From NCBI GenBank assembly GCA_024696945.1, contig JAILGF010000148.1, forward strand, positions 1 through 37,407: DNA of 37,407 nucleotides. The letters run 5' to 3'. Below the pieces are notes generated by a model. That model was given only the letters and a program-made list of their open reading frames with translations. It was not told the DNA's origin and made no database searches. Made by a program: the position numbers and the translations under genes. Below, one piece after another: positions 6,979-14,311 of this stretch. The stretch's first letter is position 1; the number at the start of each line of letters is the position of its first letter. The DNA comes from Lachnospiraceae bacterium. Its GTDB lineage: Bacteria > Bacillota > Clostridia > Lachnospirales > Lachnospiraceae.

Positions 6979-9435
6979 ATGTTGACAGAAAGAGAAAGAA
7001 AAAATGCCGGAATAGTAAGAGGACTGCAGGCAGAATGTACGGTTTTATTAAAGAAAAACGGTGATTTTCCTATTACCGGACCATGTGATATAGCATTGTA
7101 CGGAAACGGAGCCAGAAATACCTTAAGGGGTGGCACCGGCTCAGGAGAGGTATATTCTCATTTTACGGTTTCAATAGAAAGAGCACTGGAGAAAGCAGGC
7201 TTTAACATAACAACTAAGAACTGGCTGGATGCTTATGATGGGATATTGAAACAATCCAGAAAGGAATTTGTACGTGAAATAAAGGAGAGAGCTAAGAAAA
7301 AGCACATAAGTCCTGTTTTTGAAGGAATGGGTGCTGTTATGCCCGAGCCTGAATATGACTTACCATTATCCGGAGGCGGAGATGCAGCAGTATATGTGCT
7401 TTCTAGAATCTGTGGTGAAGGAAACGACAGAGTTGCGGAAAAAGATATCCTTCTTACGAAAACGGAAATAAAGACCATACTTGAATTAAACAGGAAATTC
7501 GATAAGTTTATGCTTGTGCTGAATGTCGGTGGACCTGTTGATCTGACCCCTGTTTTAGAGGTTGAGAATATACTTCTGCTTTCACAGCTTGGGGCCCTTA
7601 CCGGTTATGCGTTCTCTGATATTCTGTTGGGCAAAAAAACACCTTCCGGAAAGCTTGCTACAACTTGGGTTCCGTGGAATGAGTACCCTGAGCTTTTTGA
7701 TTTCGGGGATAAGGATGATACCAGATACAAAGAGGGTATTTATGTAGGATACAGATATTACAATACTGTTGGGACTAAGGTGCTGTTCCCCTTTGGATAT
7801 GGTCTTTCATATACCGAATTTAATGTAAAGTGCGTAGAAACCACTAGTGATGGCGAAAGTATTACCTTGAGCTTCAACGTTGAAAATACAGGTGAATACT
7901 GCGGAAAAGAAGTTGTACAGGTATATGTTTCTAAGCCTACAGGTAAGCTTGACCAACCCTCGGCAGTACTTGCCGGATGGGCAAAAACGGAGAAGCTTGC
8001 TTCGGGACAGAGCACAAAGGTTTCGGTTAATTTCACAATGTCGGAACTTGCAAGCTATGATAGCGAAAGCAGCAGTTACATCCTTGAAAAAGGTGACTAT
8101 GTCATAAAATACGGGGTTGACAGTGTGCATATTACTTCCTGTGCGATAGTCAGAATATCTGAAAATGTGACTGTGAGAGAGGTTGAGAGTTCCTTCGAGG
8201 GTCCGGATTTCGAAGATTTCAAGCCGGAAAACAAATGCAAAAATGCCGGTGACGAAAAATCAGACATCGGCGCATCAAATGATAAAGTTGATTCATCCCT
8301 GCCGGTGATCATTATTGATGCTAAGGATATATCAAAAGAAAAGATTACATATGATTCTGTACCTGAGATTTCCGAAGAAGTAAAGAGTTTATCGGACGAA
8401 GAACTGGTTTATCTCAATATCGGTGCTTTCTTTGGAGGCGGTGTAGGCGGAAGCATGATAGGAAATGCAGGAAGGCTCGTAGCCGGAGCTGCCGGAGAGA
8501 CTACCGAAAAGCTGAGAGATAAGGGAATTCCTTCTCTTTCGATGGCAGATGGCCCTGCCGGTGTGCGTATCAGCCAGAAATACTGGGTGGATGAGACCGG
8601 AGCCCACTCTGTAGGAAATACCTTACTTGAAGGACTGTCGGATTTCCTGCCTAAGCCTGCAGTTATAATGGGCAAGTTATTCAATTCATCAAAACCTAAA
8701 CATGGGGAGAAGATAGAGACACATTACGCTACCGCAATTCCTATTGGTACTGCACTGGCTCAAAGCTGGAATCTGAAGCTGATTGAAAAATGCGGTGATA
8801 TAGTTGGCAGTGAAATGCAGGAGTTTGGGGTTCATCTGTGGCTGGCACCTGCCATGAATATCCACAGACATGTAAGATGCGGCAGAAACTTTGAGTACTA
8901 CTCCGAGGATACGTTGATCACGGGTAAGACAGCAGCAGCTATAACAAAGGGAGTACAAAAGCATAAAGGTTGTGGCGTATCTATAAAGCATTTTTGTGTA
9001 AACAATCAGGAATATAACCGCTGCTTTAATAACAGCATGGTAAGTGAAAGAGCCTTGAGGGAAATATATCTTAAAGGTTACGAGATATGCGTTAAGGAGG
9101 CTCAGCCTCTGACGGTGATGTCGTCATACAACCTTTTAAACGGAATTCATACTAATGAAAGAAGGGACCTATTGGAAAACATCCTGAGACATGAATTTGG
9201 TTTTAAGGGTATCGTAATGACCGACTGGCTGATAGCTTCTGTACCAAACTTAGGATCAAAGCATCCTGCATCATGCGCATCCGGGGTTGCGGCTGCCGGA
9301 GGAGAATTAGTGATGCCGGGAAGCAAGGGTGATTATGATGATATGATATCGGCACTAAAGAACGGTACACTTACCAGAAAACAGCTGGAGATAAATGCTT
9401 CCAGACTTATTCGGATAATAAGATCACTAACCTGA
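6979..9435 (+). CDS. GH3 beta-glucosidase-type glycosidase with reversed domain order
   Basis: 818 residues from the ATG at 6979 (AGGAGG at 6964-6969). Domain order is swapped relative to most GH3 enzymes. The alpha/beta C-type domain comes first (residues 1-275, with GEGNDR and closing with FGYGLSY). A fibronectin-III-like domain follows at about 295-400, then an acidic, low-similarity linker to about 470, then the TIM-barrel domain. The barrel shows MADGPAGVR, CGRNFEYYSED, KHF, the NxxE-type NNQE, and the nucleophile motif VMTDW with D749. This order is known from beta-glucosidases of Butyrivibrio fibrisolvens and Ruminococcus albus. There is no signal peptide, so it acts on imported beta-glucosides or similar. 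The linker makes it longer and more acidic than a bare three-domain enzyme. It probably shares the promoter at 6059. Confidence 0.92.
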   Translation: MLTERERKNAGIVRGLQAECTVLLKKNGDFPITGPCDIALYGNGARNTLRGGTGSGEVYSHFTVSIERALEKAGFNITTKNWLDAYDGILKQSRKEFVREIKERAKKKHISPVFEGMGAVMPEPEYDLPLSGGGDAAVYVLSRICGEGNDRVAEKDILLTKTEIKTILELNRKFDKFMLVLNVGGPVDLTPVLEVENILLLSQLGALTGYAFSDILLGKKTPSGKLATTWVPWNEYPELFDFGDKDDTRYKEGIYVGYRYYNTVGTKVLFPFGYGLSYTEFNVKCVETTSDGESITLSFNVENTGEYCGKEVVQVYVSKPTGKLDQPSAVLAGWAKTEKLASGQSTKVSVNFTMSELASYDSESSSYILEKGDYVIKYGVDSVHITSCAIVRISENVTVREVESSFEGPDFEDFKPENKCKNAGDEKSDIGASNDKVDSSLPVIIIDAKDISKEKITYDSVPEISEEVKSLSDEELVYLNIGAFFGGGVGGSMIGNAGRLVAGAAGETTEKLRDKGIPSLSMADGPAGVRISQKYWVDETGAHSVGNTLLEGLSDFLPKPAVIMGKLFNSSKPKHGEKIETHYATAIPIGTALAQSWNLKLIEKCGDIVGSEMQEFGVHLWLAPAMNIHRHVRCGRNFEYYSEDTLITGKTAAAITKGVQKHKGCGVSIKHFCVNNQEYNRCFNNSMVSERALREIYLKGYEICVKEAQPLTVMSSYNLLNGIHTNERRDLLENILRHEFGFKGIVMTDWLIASVPNLGSKHPASCASGVAAAGGELVMPGSKGDYDDMISALKNGTLTRKQLEINASRLIRIIRSLT

Positions 9436-9444
9436 TATCTAATA

Positions 9445-9473
9445 TTGTTTTTCGGCTAAATTTATGGTATAAT
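9445..9473 (+). promoter_or_regulatory. Extended -10 promoter of the protease-like/HTH gene pair
   Basis: TTGTTT (9445-9450) and a perfect TATAAT (9468-9473) are spaced by 17 bp, with TGG before the -10. The predicted start near 9480 is 44 nt upstream of the GTG start codon. Confidence 0.75.
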
Positions 9474-9523
9474 ATATCAGTAGTTGAGTTAGTTGATTGC
9501 AAATGCTGAAAGGGGGCGTTTTG

Positions 9524-10015
9524 GTGATTTACGGAATTGGTAATTATGATTACAGTGCATATCAAGCCCCTATTTCGCCGTATTCGGTCCGAAATGAACA
9601 AGAAGCTAAGGATGCAGGGTTAAATTCTACACAGATCCGTGGATGGAAGAAATCAGGGCAGGTTGAGTGTGCTACTTGCGCAAACCGTATGTATCAGGAT
9701 GGCTCTGATGAAAACGTTTCTTTCAAATCAGCAGCTCATATCTCGCCTACGGCAGCAGGAGGAGCAGTTCGTTCACATGAAGGGGAGCATGTGTCGAATG
9801 CATATAAGAAAGCTGCCATGAATAATGGAAAGGTCATGAGTACAGGAGTTGCAATCCACATGTCAGTGTGCCCGGAGTGCGGCAGAAGCTATGTGTCGGG
9901 AGGAACAACCCGCACATCCATTAAGTACTATGAAGATAATCCGTATGGTGCAAATGCAAAAAGCATGGATGCGGCAGCAGGCATTGCAGGTCAGAGAATT
10001 AATGTGGGAGTATGA
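9524..10015 (+). CDS. Putative HExxH zinc metalloprotease-like protein (SprA-related type)
   Basis: 163 residues starting at GTG 9524, chosen because AAAGGGGG (9509-9516) ends 7 nt upstream. A TTG at 9521 is a possible alternative. The core is CATC (C49, C52), NRMYQDGS, then ISPTAAGGAVRSHEGEH with an HExxH zinc-protease motif (H85, E86, H89), then CPECG (C116, C119). Two cysteine pairs flanking HExxH resemble the family I recall as SprA-related, described as possible metalloproteases without a known substrate. The family name is from memory and less sure than the motifs. No signal peptide or membrane segment is visible. It is the first gene of a pair with the helix-turn-helix protein 31 nt downstream. 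Confidence 0.75.
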   Translation: MIYGIGNYDYSAYQAPISPYSVRNEQEAKDAGLNSTQIRGWKKSGQVECATCANRMYQDGSDENVSFKSAAHISPTAAGGAVRSHEGEHVSNAYKKAAMNNGKVMSTGVAIHMSVCPECGRSYVSGGTTRTSIKYYEDNPYGANAKSMDAAAGIAGQRINVGV

Positions 10016-10046
10016 ATATTAAGAATAACGGGAAGGTATAATTATC

Positions 10047-10889
10047 ATGGGGAAAAACAGAAAAGTTCATGAAGTGGTTGAGGAACTTATGACACTCTAC
10101 CGTTTGGGAGAGAAAGAATTGGCCGAAAAGGCAGGAGTGTCGGAACTGGTGATCCGCAACTATCTGACCGGTCTGAATAAAGACAGCAGAAATTACGCAA
10201 GACTTAAGGAAAAGTTAAAGGGAGCATTTAGTCTTGGAGATGAGTTCTTTGATGAAAGTCACGTTTCGGTTTCTGTGCCTAAGAGTGTTCAAAGTGAAGA
10301 AAAAAAGGCAGATGAGCCTGTAAAGACAAAAACTATCCCAAAAAGAAAAAAGAAAACTATAACCATAGAAAATGCAAGCAAAGACAATAGTTCATCATCT
10401 GTGGATGAAGGAACTCAGCTGGTATTCGATATAGACGGAAAAATTTCGGAAGAAGAAAAACAGGAAGTTGATGAAAATCATGCGAAAGCGGATAAAGCAG
10501 AGAAGGCAGATCAACCGGATAAGACAAATAAAACGGGAAAAGTAAAAGCTGCAGGAAAGACTGCTGAAAAAGAGCAGGCCAATGCTGTGGATTCTCTGAT
10601 ATCAGCTATCAGAACGTCAGGTTCTAAGGCAAAGCTTTCAGGAAAAAAGAAGGATATTACCTCTGAAGCAGCAAAAGATTGGGCTTCAAAATTTGAACAG
10701 GAGATAAAGGAATCTGTTGAAAAGGCCTTTGATGTTTTAAAGAAATCTTTAGCAGATAATTTCAGCAAAGAAGAAACCAAGCCGGTATATGCCAACAAGA
10801 AAATTGCCGAGCTGGTAGAACTTGCTTCTAAGGCGAAGGAGGATGACCTGAATCTCGTGATAGCAATGTTAAAGAAAATCACCAGATAA
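10047..10889 (+). CDS. Helix-turn-helix protein with long charged linker
   Basis: 280 residues. Residues 8-60 look like a compact helix-turn-helix (GEKELAEKAGVSELVIRNYLTGLNKDSRN). Residues 75-185 are Lys/Glu/Asp/Ala-rich, low-complexity and probably disordered, with a KRKKK patch near 100. Residues 190-280 form amphipathic helices. I recognise no named family. The disordered, charged middle and helical tail could bring together a DNA site and a partner protein. Its tight linkage to the HExxH protein (31 nt, shared promoter) hints at joint action, for example a regulator that is cleaved or that controls the protease, but this is only inference. GGGAAGG lies about 10 nt before the ATG. Confidence 0.8.
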   Translation: MGKNRKVHEVVEELMTLYRLGEKELAEKAGVSELVIRNYLTGLNKDSRNYARLKEKLKGAFSLGDEFFDESHVSVSVPKSVQSEEKKADEPVKTKTIPKRKKKTITIENASKDNSSSSVDEGTQLVFDIDGKISEEEKQEVDENHAKADKAEKADQPDKTNKTGKVKAAGKTAEKEQANAVDSLISAIRTSGSKAKLSGKKKDITSEAAKDWASKFEQEIKESVEKAFDVLKKSLADNFSKEETKPVYANKKIAELVELASKAKEDDLNLVIAMLKKITR

Positions 10890-10919
10890 AAAGAGTGTAA
10901 ACAGTAAAAAAGGATAGAG

Positions 10920-10941
10920 AGGCTCTGGGTTTCCGGAGCCT
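10920..10941 (+). terminator. Terminator-like or leader hairpin
   Basis: A 9-bp stem (10920-10928 with 10933-10941, one T-G wobble) with a GTTT loop lies between the HTH gene and the alcohol dehydrogenase. It is GC-rich but followed by TAATTATTAG rather than a T run, so it is either a weak terminator or a leader hairpin of the next gene. Confidence 0.45.
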
Positions 10942-10966
10942 AATTATTAGTTTGGGAGGGAATCAT

Positions 10967-12175
10967 ATGCCTTCTTATGTGGAGAGAAAAGCTATAAGAA
11001 AAGTACCGGGTAAGGTAATCGGTGCGGTTCCGTTACCTAAACCGAAGCTTATTGAAGGCTTTGGAAAAAGGACACTGGTTGGGGAAATCTGTGCCAGGAA
11101 GGAATATAAATCGGTGCTGCTTGTTACAGATGAGACTATATTTGGACTAAAGCTGCATGAGAAAATATTACATTCCCTGGATGAACATGGGATAAAATAT
11201 ACCATATTCCATAACATTTCTTCCGAACCGACTATAGATATAGTTGACGAGGGGCGAAAAATTGCCATAGAATGCAAGGCGGATGTGGTAGTTGCTCTGG
11301 GCGGCGGATCGGTGCTTGACAGTTGCAAGATAATTGCATCGGGGGCAAAGCATCCGCACCTTCCTATAAAGCATTATCTGCATAAATTTGCTATCGCTGA
11401 GGGCGGAAGTCTTCCGATGATAAATATTCCCACAACTGCCGGTACGGGTGCGGAATGTACTGTGGGCGCAGTGGTTAAGAATGAGGATGGTACAAAGAAT
11501 TCAACGGTCGTTATTGGATTGGATATAGTAAGTGTGATTCTTGATAGTGAGCTTTTGATAGGAGCACCGCAAGAGATAACTAAATGGTGCGCAATAGATG
11601 CATTGAGCCATGGGATGGAAGGATTGCTCGCAGATGTTGACTCGGATTCAGAGGATATCCATAAGAGCAGGGAATGCGTCCGTTTGATAATGGAAAACCT
11701 TCCCAAACTTTTAAACGATCCGAAAAATATAGAGGCGAGACAGGCAACCTTACTTGCAGCACATTACGGCGGTAATGCCATCAATACCCAGCTTGCGGGA
11801 TATGTGCATGCTTTTGCACATTCCATAGGTGCACTGTATCATATTCCTCACGGCAAGGCCATCGCCTGGAGTTTGATCCCCATCATCGAGGCCCAGGAAT
11901 ATATGTGTTATAATAAAATGGCATGTCTTGCAAAATACTGTCATATTGCAGATAAAAATGACACCGCTCCCAAAGCTGCGGATAAGTTGGTGGGAGCACT
12001 TAAAGCTCTGCTGGATATGTGTGGTCTGGAGAAGGGCTGCGAGTTGATAGATACAAATGATTATGATAAAATGACAGAGATGATTGATGCGGATTCCATC
12101 AATTATTCACCGTCAAGAACCTTAAGTGACAGCGAGATACATATGCTTCTGGACCAGATCCGTCGTGGATTTTAG
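10967..12175 (+). CDS. Iron-containing (group III) alcohol dehydrogenase
   Basis: 402 residues from the ATG at 10967, preceded by GGGAGGG (10954-10960). Residues 1-200 form the NAD(P)-binding half, with the family motif ALGGGSVLD (110-118) and PTTAGTGAE (155-163). The helical metal-binding half carries D211 and H215 (IDALSHGMEG) and H281 and H295 (HAFAHSIGALYHIPHG), in the spacing seen for Fe2+ ligands in FucO-type enzymes. It should interconvert a primary alcohol and an aldehyde with NAD(P)H in the cytoplasm. The specific substrate is unknown. The aldehyde dehydrogenase 42 nt downstream would handle the aldehyde, so the pair can link alcohol and acid. Confidence 0.93.
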   Translation: MPSYVERKAIRKVPGKVIGAVPLPKPKLIEGFGKRTLVGEICARKEYKSVLLVTDETIFGLKLHEKILHSLDEHGIKYTIFHNISSEPTIDIVDEGRKIAIECKADVVVALGGGSVLDSCKIIASGAKHPHLPIKHYLHKFAIAEGGSLPMINIPTTAGTGAECTVGAVVKNEDGTKNSTVVIGLDIVSVILDSELLIGAPQEITKWCAIDALSHGMEGLLADVDSDSEDIHKSRECVRLIMENLPKLLNDPKNIEARQATLLAAHYGGNAINTQLAGYVHAFAHSIGALYHIPHGKAIAWSLIPIIEAQEYMCYNKMACLAKYCHIADKNDTAPKAADKLVGALKALLDMCGLEKGCELIDTNDYDKMTEMIDADSINYSPSRTLSDSEIHMLLDQIRRGF

Positions 12176-12217
12176 ATTGACCATTGATTGAAGCGATTGA
12201 AAGAAAAGAGGAAAAAC

Positions 12218-13636
12218 ATGACATACACAAAAGAATCAATACATGATATAGTAGAATCTCAGAGAAAGTTCTTCCGCACAGGGAAAACCCTTGATGTTGA
12301 CTGGCGTATAAGACAGTTGATTCGTTTAAAAAACGCATTAATTGCCAATCAAAAGGAATTGCAAGATGCACTTTATGAGGATCTTCGCAAAAGTCCGATG
12401 GAAGCATACCTTGTTGATATAGGGCCAGTGATCGTAGAGATAAATGAGATAGTAAAAGGACTTAAGAAGTGGGCAAAGCCGGAAAAACATTTCAGCGGGC
12501 TCATGTGCTTTCCGAGTGCGGAAACAAAAGTTTATAAGATGCCTTACGGCGTTTCTCTGATCATAAGTCCCTTTAACTTCCCGGTAGTGCTTACGCTGGG
12601 GGTGCTTGCAGCTTCAATATGCGGAGGAAACACAGCGGTTATAAAAGCAAGCTCCAAGTCTGCGGCTACGACAGAGGCCTTACAAAAGCTTATAGCTGAA
12701 ACCTTTCCTGAAAAGTTTGCAACCGTCATAAGCGGTGGTCATGATATAGCCGACATCTGTCTTGAAGAACGTTTTGATAAGATCTTTTATACCGGTTCAC
12801 CTCAGGTAGCTAAGCACGTTATGGAAAGAGCATCACGAAATCTTACTTCCGTGGCATTGGAGCTGGGCGGTGAAACAGGTAACTGGGCAATAGTAAGAAA
12901 GGATGCAAACCTAAAGGATACAGCCAGAAAGATAGCATTTTTCAAACTATGCAACGCAGGACAGATATGCATCAATATCAACCAGATAGCGGTAGCGGAA
13001 GAAGTGGCCGACAGATTCCTTGAGGAGCTTAAGAAGCAGTTTACAAAAATGATCGGCAAGGAACCGGAGAATAATCCGGATTATCCGAAACTGATAACCC
13101 ACAAGGCATATGAAAAATGCGAAAAGCTTGCGGAGGAGTATTCTGACAGAGTAATATTCGGCGGTAAAGGAAATGCTGAAACCCGTTGTTTCGCACCTAC
13201 CGTTATTTATCCTGTAGATGCATATGAAGATATAGTTCAGCATGAACTGTTCTGCCCGATACTCCCTGTAGTGCCTTTTAAGGATGATGAAGTCGATAAG
13301 ATTCTTGATATTATTGCCGACCGTGAGCATCCTTTGGCTATGTATTTATTTACGTCTGATATGAAGTGGGCGGACAGAGTGATGTCCACACAGCAATATG
13401 GCGGCGGCTGTATAAATGAAGTTGTGCTCCATATGATGGTAAAGGGAGTACCGTTTAACGGAACCGGGCATTCAGGTATGGGTGCATATCACGGTGAGTG
13501 GGGCTTTAGGGAATTTACACATCCCCAGACTGTGCTAAAAGGTAAAACCCGTTTCAATCTTCCTTTGAGGGAGCATCCATATTCAGGTATAAAGGGAAAA
13601 ATAAAGATGAAGCTTCTTAAGGGTTTTGAGAAATAA
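12218..13636 (+). CDS. Aldehyde dehydrogenase, class-3-like
   Basis: 473 residues from the ATG at 12218, with AAAGAGG about 6 nt upstream. It shows the ALDH fold marks: the oxyanion Asn in ISPFNFPV (N120), the general-base Glu in ELGG (E215), the nucleophile Cys in NAGQIC (C251), and a C-terminal FNGTGHSGMGAYHGEWGFREFTHPQTV segment typical of class 3 fatty-aldehyde and coniferyl-aldehyde-type enzymes. The usual ELGGKSP is ELGGETG here, so the Lys after GG is Glu (E219). It oxidises aldehydes to acids with NAD(P)+, or may run with the neighbouring iron alcohol dehydrogenase. The last 30 residues are basic and could give a membrane-associating tail, as in some class 3 enzymes (inference). Confidence 0.92.
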   Translation: MTYTKESIHDIVESQRKFFRTGKTLDVDWRIRQLIRLKNALIANQKELQDALYEDLRKSPMEAYLVDIGPVIVEINEIVKGLKKWAKPEKHFSGLMCFPSAETKVYKMPYGVSLIISPFNFPVVLTLGVLAASICGGNTAVIKASSKSAATTEALQKLIAETFPEKFATVISGGHDIADICLEERFDKIFYTGSPQVAKHVMERASRNLTSVALELGGETGNWAIVRKDANLKDTARKIAFFKLCNAGQICININQIAVAEEVADRFLEELKKQFTKMIGKEPENNPDYPKLITHKAYEKCEKLAEEYSDRVIFGGKGNAETRCFAPTVIYPVDAYEDIVQHELFCPILPVVPFKDDEVDKILDIIADREHPLAMYLFTSDMKWADRVMSTQQYGGGCINEVVLHMMVKGVPFNGTGHSGMGAYHGEWGFREFTHPQTVLKGKTRFNLPLREHPYSGIKGKIKMKLLKGFEK

Positions 13637-13684
13637 ATGAGTTATGTTGCAGAAGGTTGATAATAATGTCAGAGGTGGTTGTTT

Positions 13685-14227
13685 ATGAAGATCATGATAG
13701 CGTCGGACATTCACGGTTCCGCAAAATACTGCAGGCTTTTATTGGAGGCTTTAAAAAAAGAAAATGCGGACAGGCTGATATTGCTCGGAGATATTCTTTA
13801 CCATGGACCAAGAAACGATCTTCCTGAAGAATATAGCCCGAAAGAAGTTATAAGGCTTTTAAATGAAAACAGGAACAGGATATATGCGGTACGCGGGAAC
13901 TGTGAAGCTGAGGTTGACCAGATGGTCCTGGATTTCCCTGTTATGGCCGACTATATGCTTATACCGGTAGGAAACAGAATGGTTTTTGCTACACATGGGC
14001 ATATATATAACAAGGAAAATCTTCCGCCGATGAACAAAGGGGATATTCTCATGACCGGGCATACTCATGTTATGGTATGTGAGGAGATGCCGGATTATGT
14101 TTATATGAATCCGGGATCGGTATCCATTCCTAAGGAAGATACCCCAAGAGGCTATATTATTCTTGAGAATGAAGAGTTTATCTGGAAGGATTTTTTGGGG
14201 AATACTTTAAAGGTTTATAAAATCTAA
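13685..14227 (+). CDS. yfcE: YfcE-family metallophosphoesterase
   Basis: 180 residues from the ATG at 13685, with AGAGGTGG just upstream. It is nearly the length of E. coli YfcE (184) and contains the full calcineurin-like set of metal ligands: SDIHG (D8, H10), LLGDILYHGP, RGNCE, THGH and GHTH. Members are dinuclear metal phosphodiesterases active on model phosphodiesters, and the cellular substrate is not settled. The motif VMADYMLIPVG is typical of this subfamily. It lies 48 nt downstream of the aldehyde dehydrogenase and may be co-transcribed, without an obvious functional link. Confidence 0.92.
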   Translation: MKIMIASDIHGSAKYCRLLLEALKKENADRLILLGDILYHGPRNDLPEEYSPKEVIRLLNENRNRIYAVRGNCEAEVDQMVLDFPVMADYMLIPVGNRMVFATHGHIYNKENLPPMNKGDILMTGHTHVMVCEEMPDYVYMNPGSVSIPKEDTPRGYIILENEEFIWKDFLGNTLKVYKI

Positions 14228-14311
14228 CCACAGATCTTTTGATTCGTTTTGTTACCGAGGAAATGCTGAAGGCGTTTTCAGGGTTACATTGACTTATATG
14301 GAGAAACGCTT

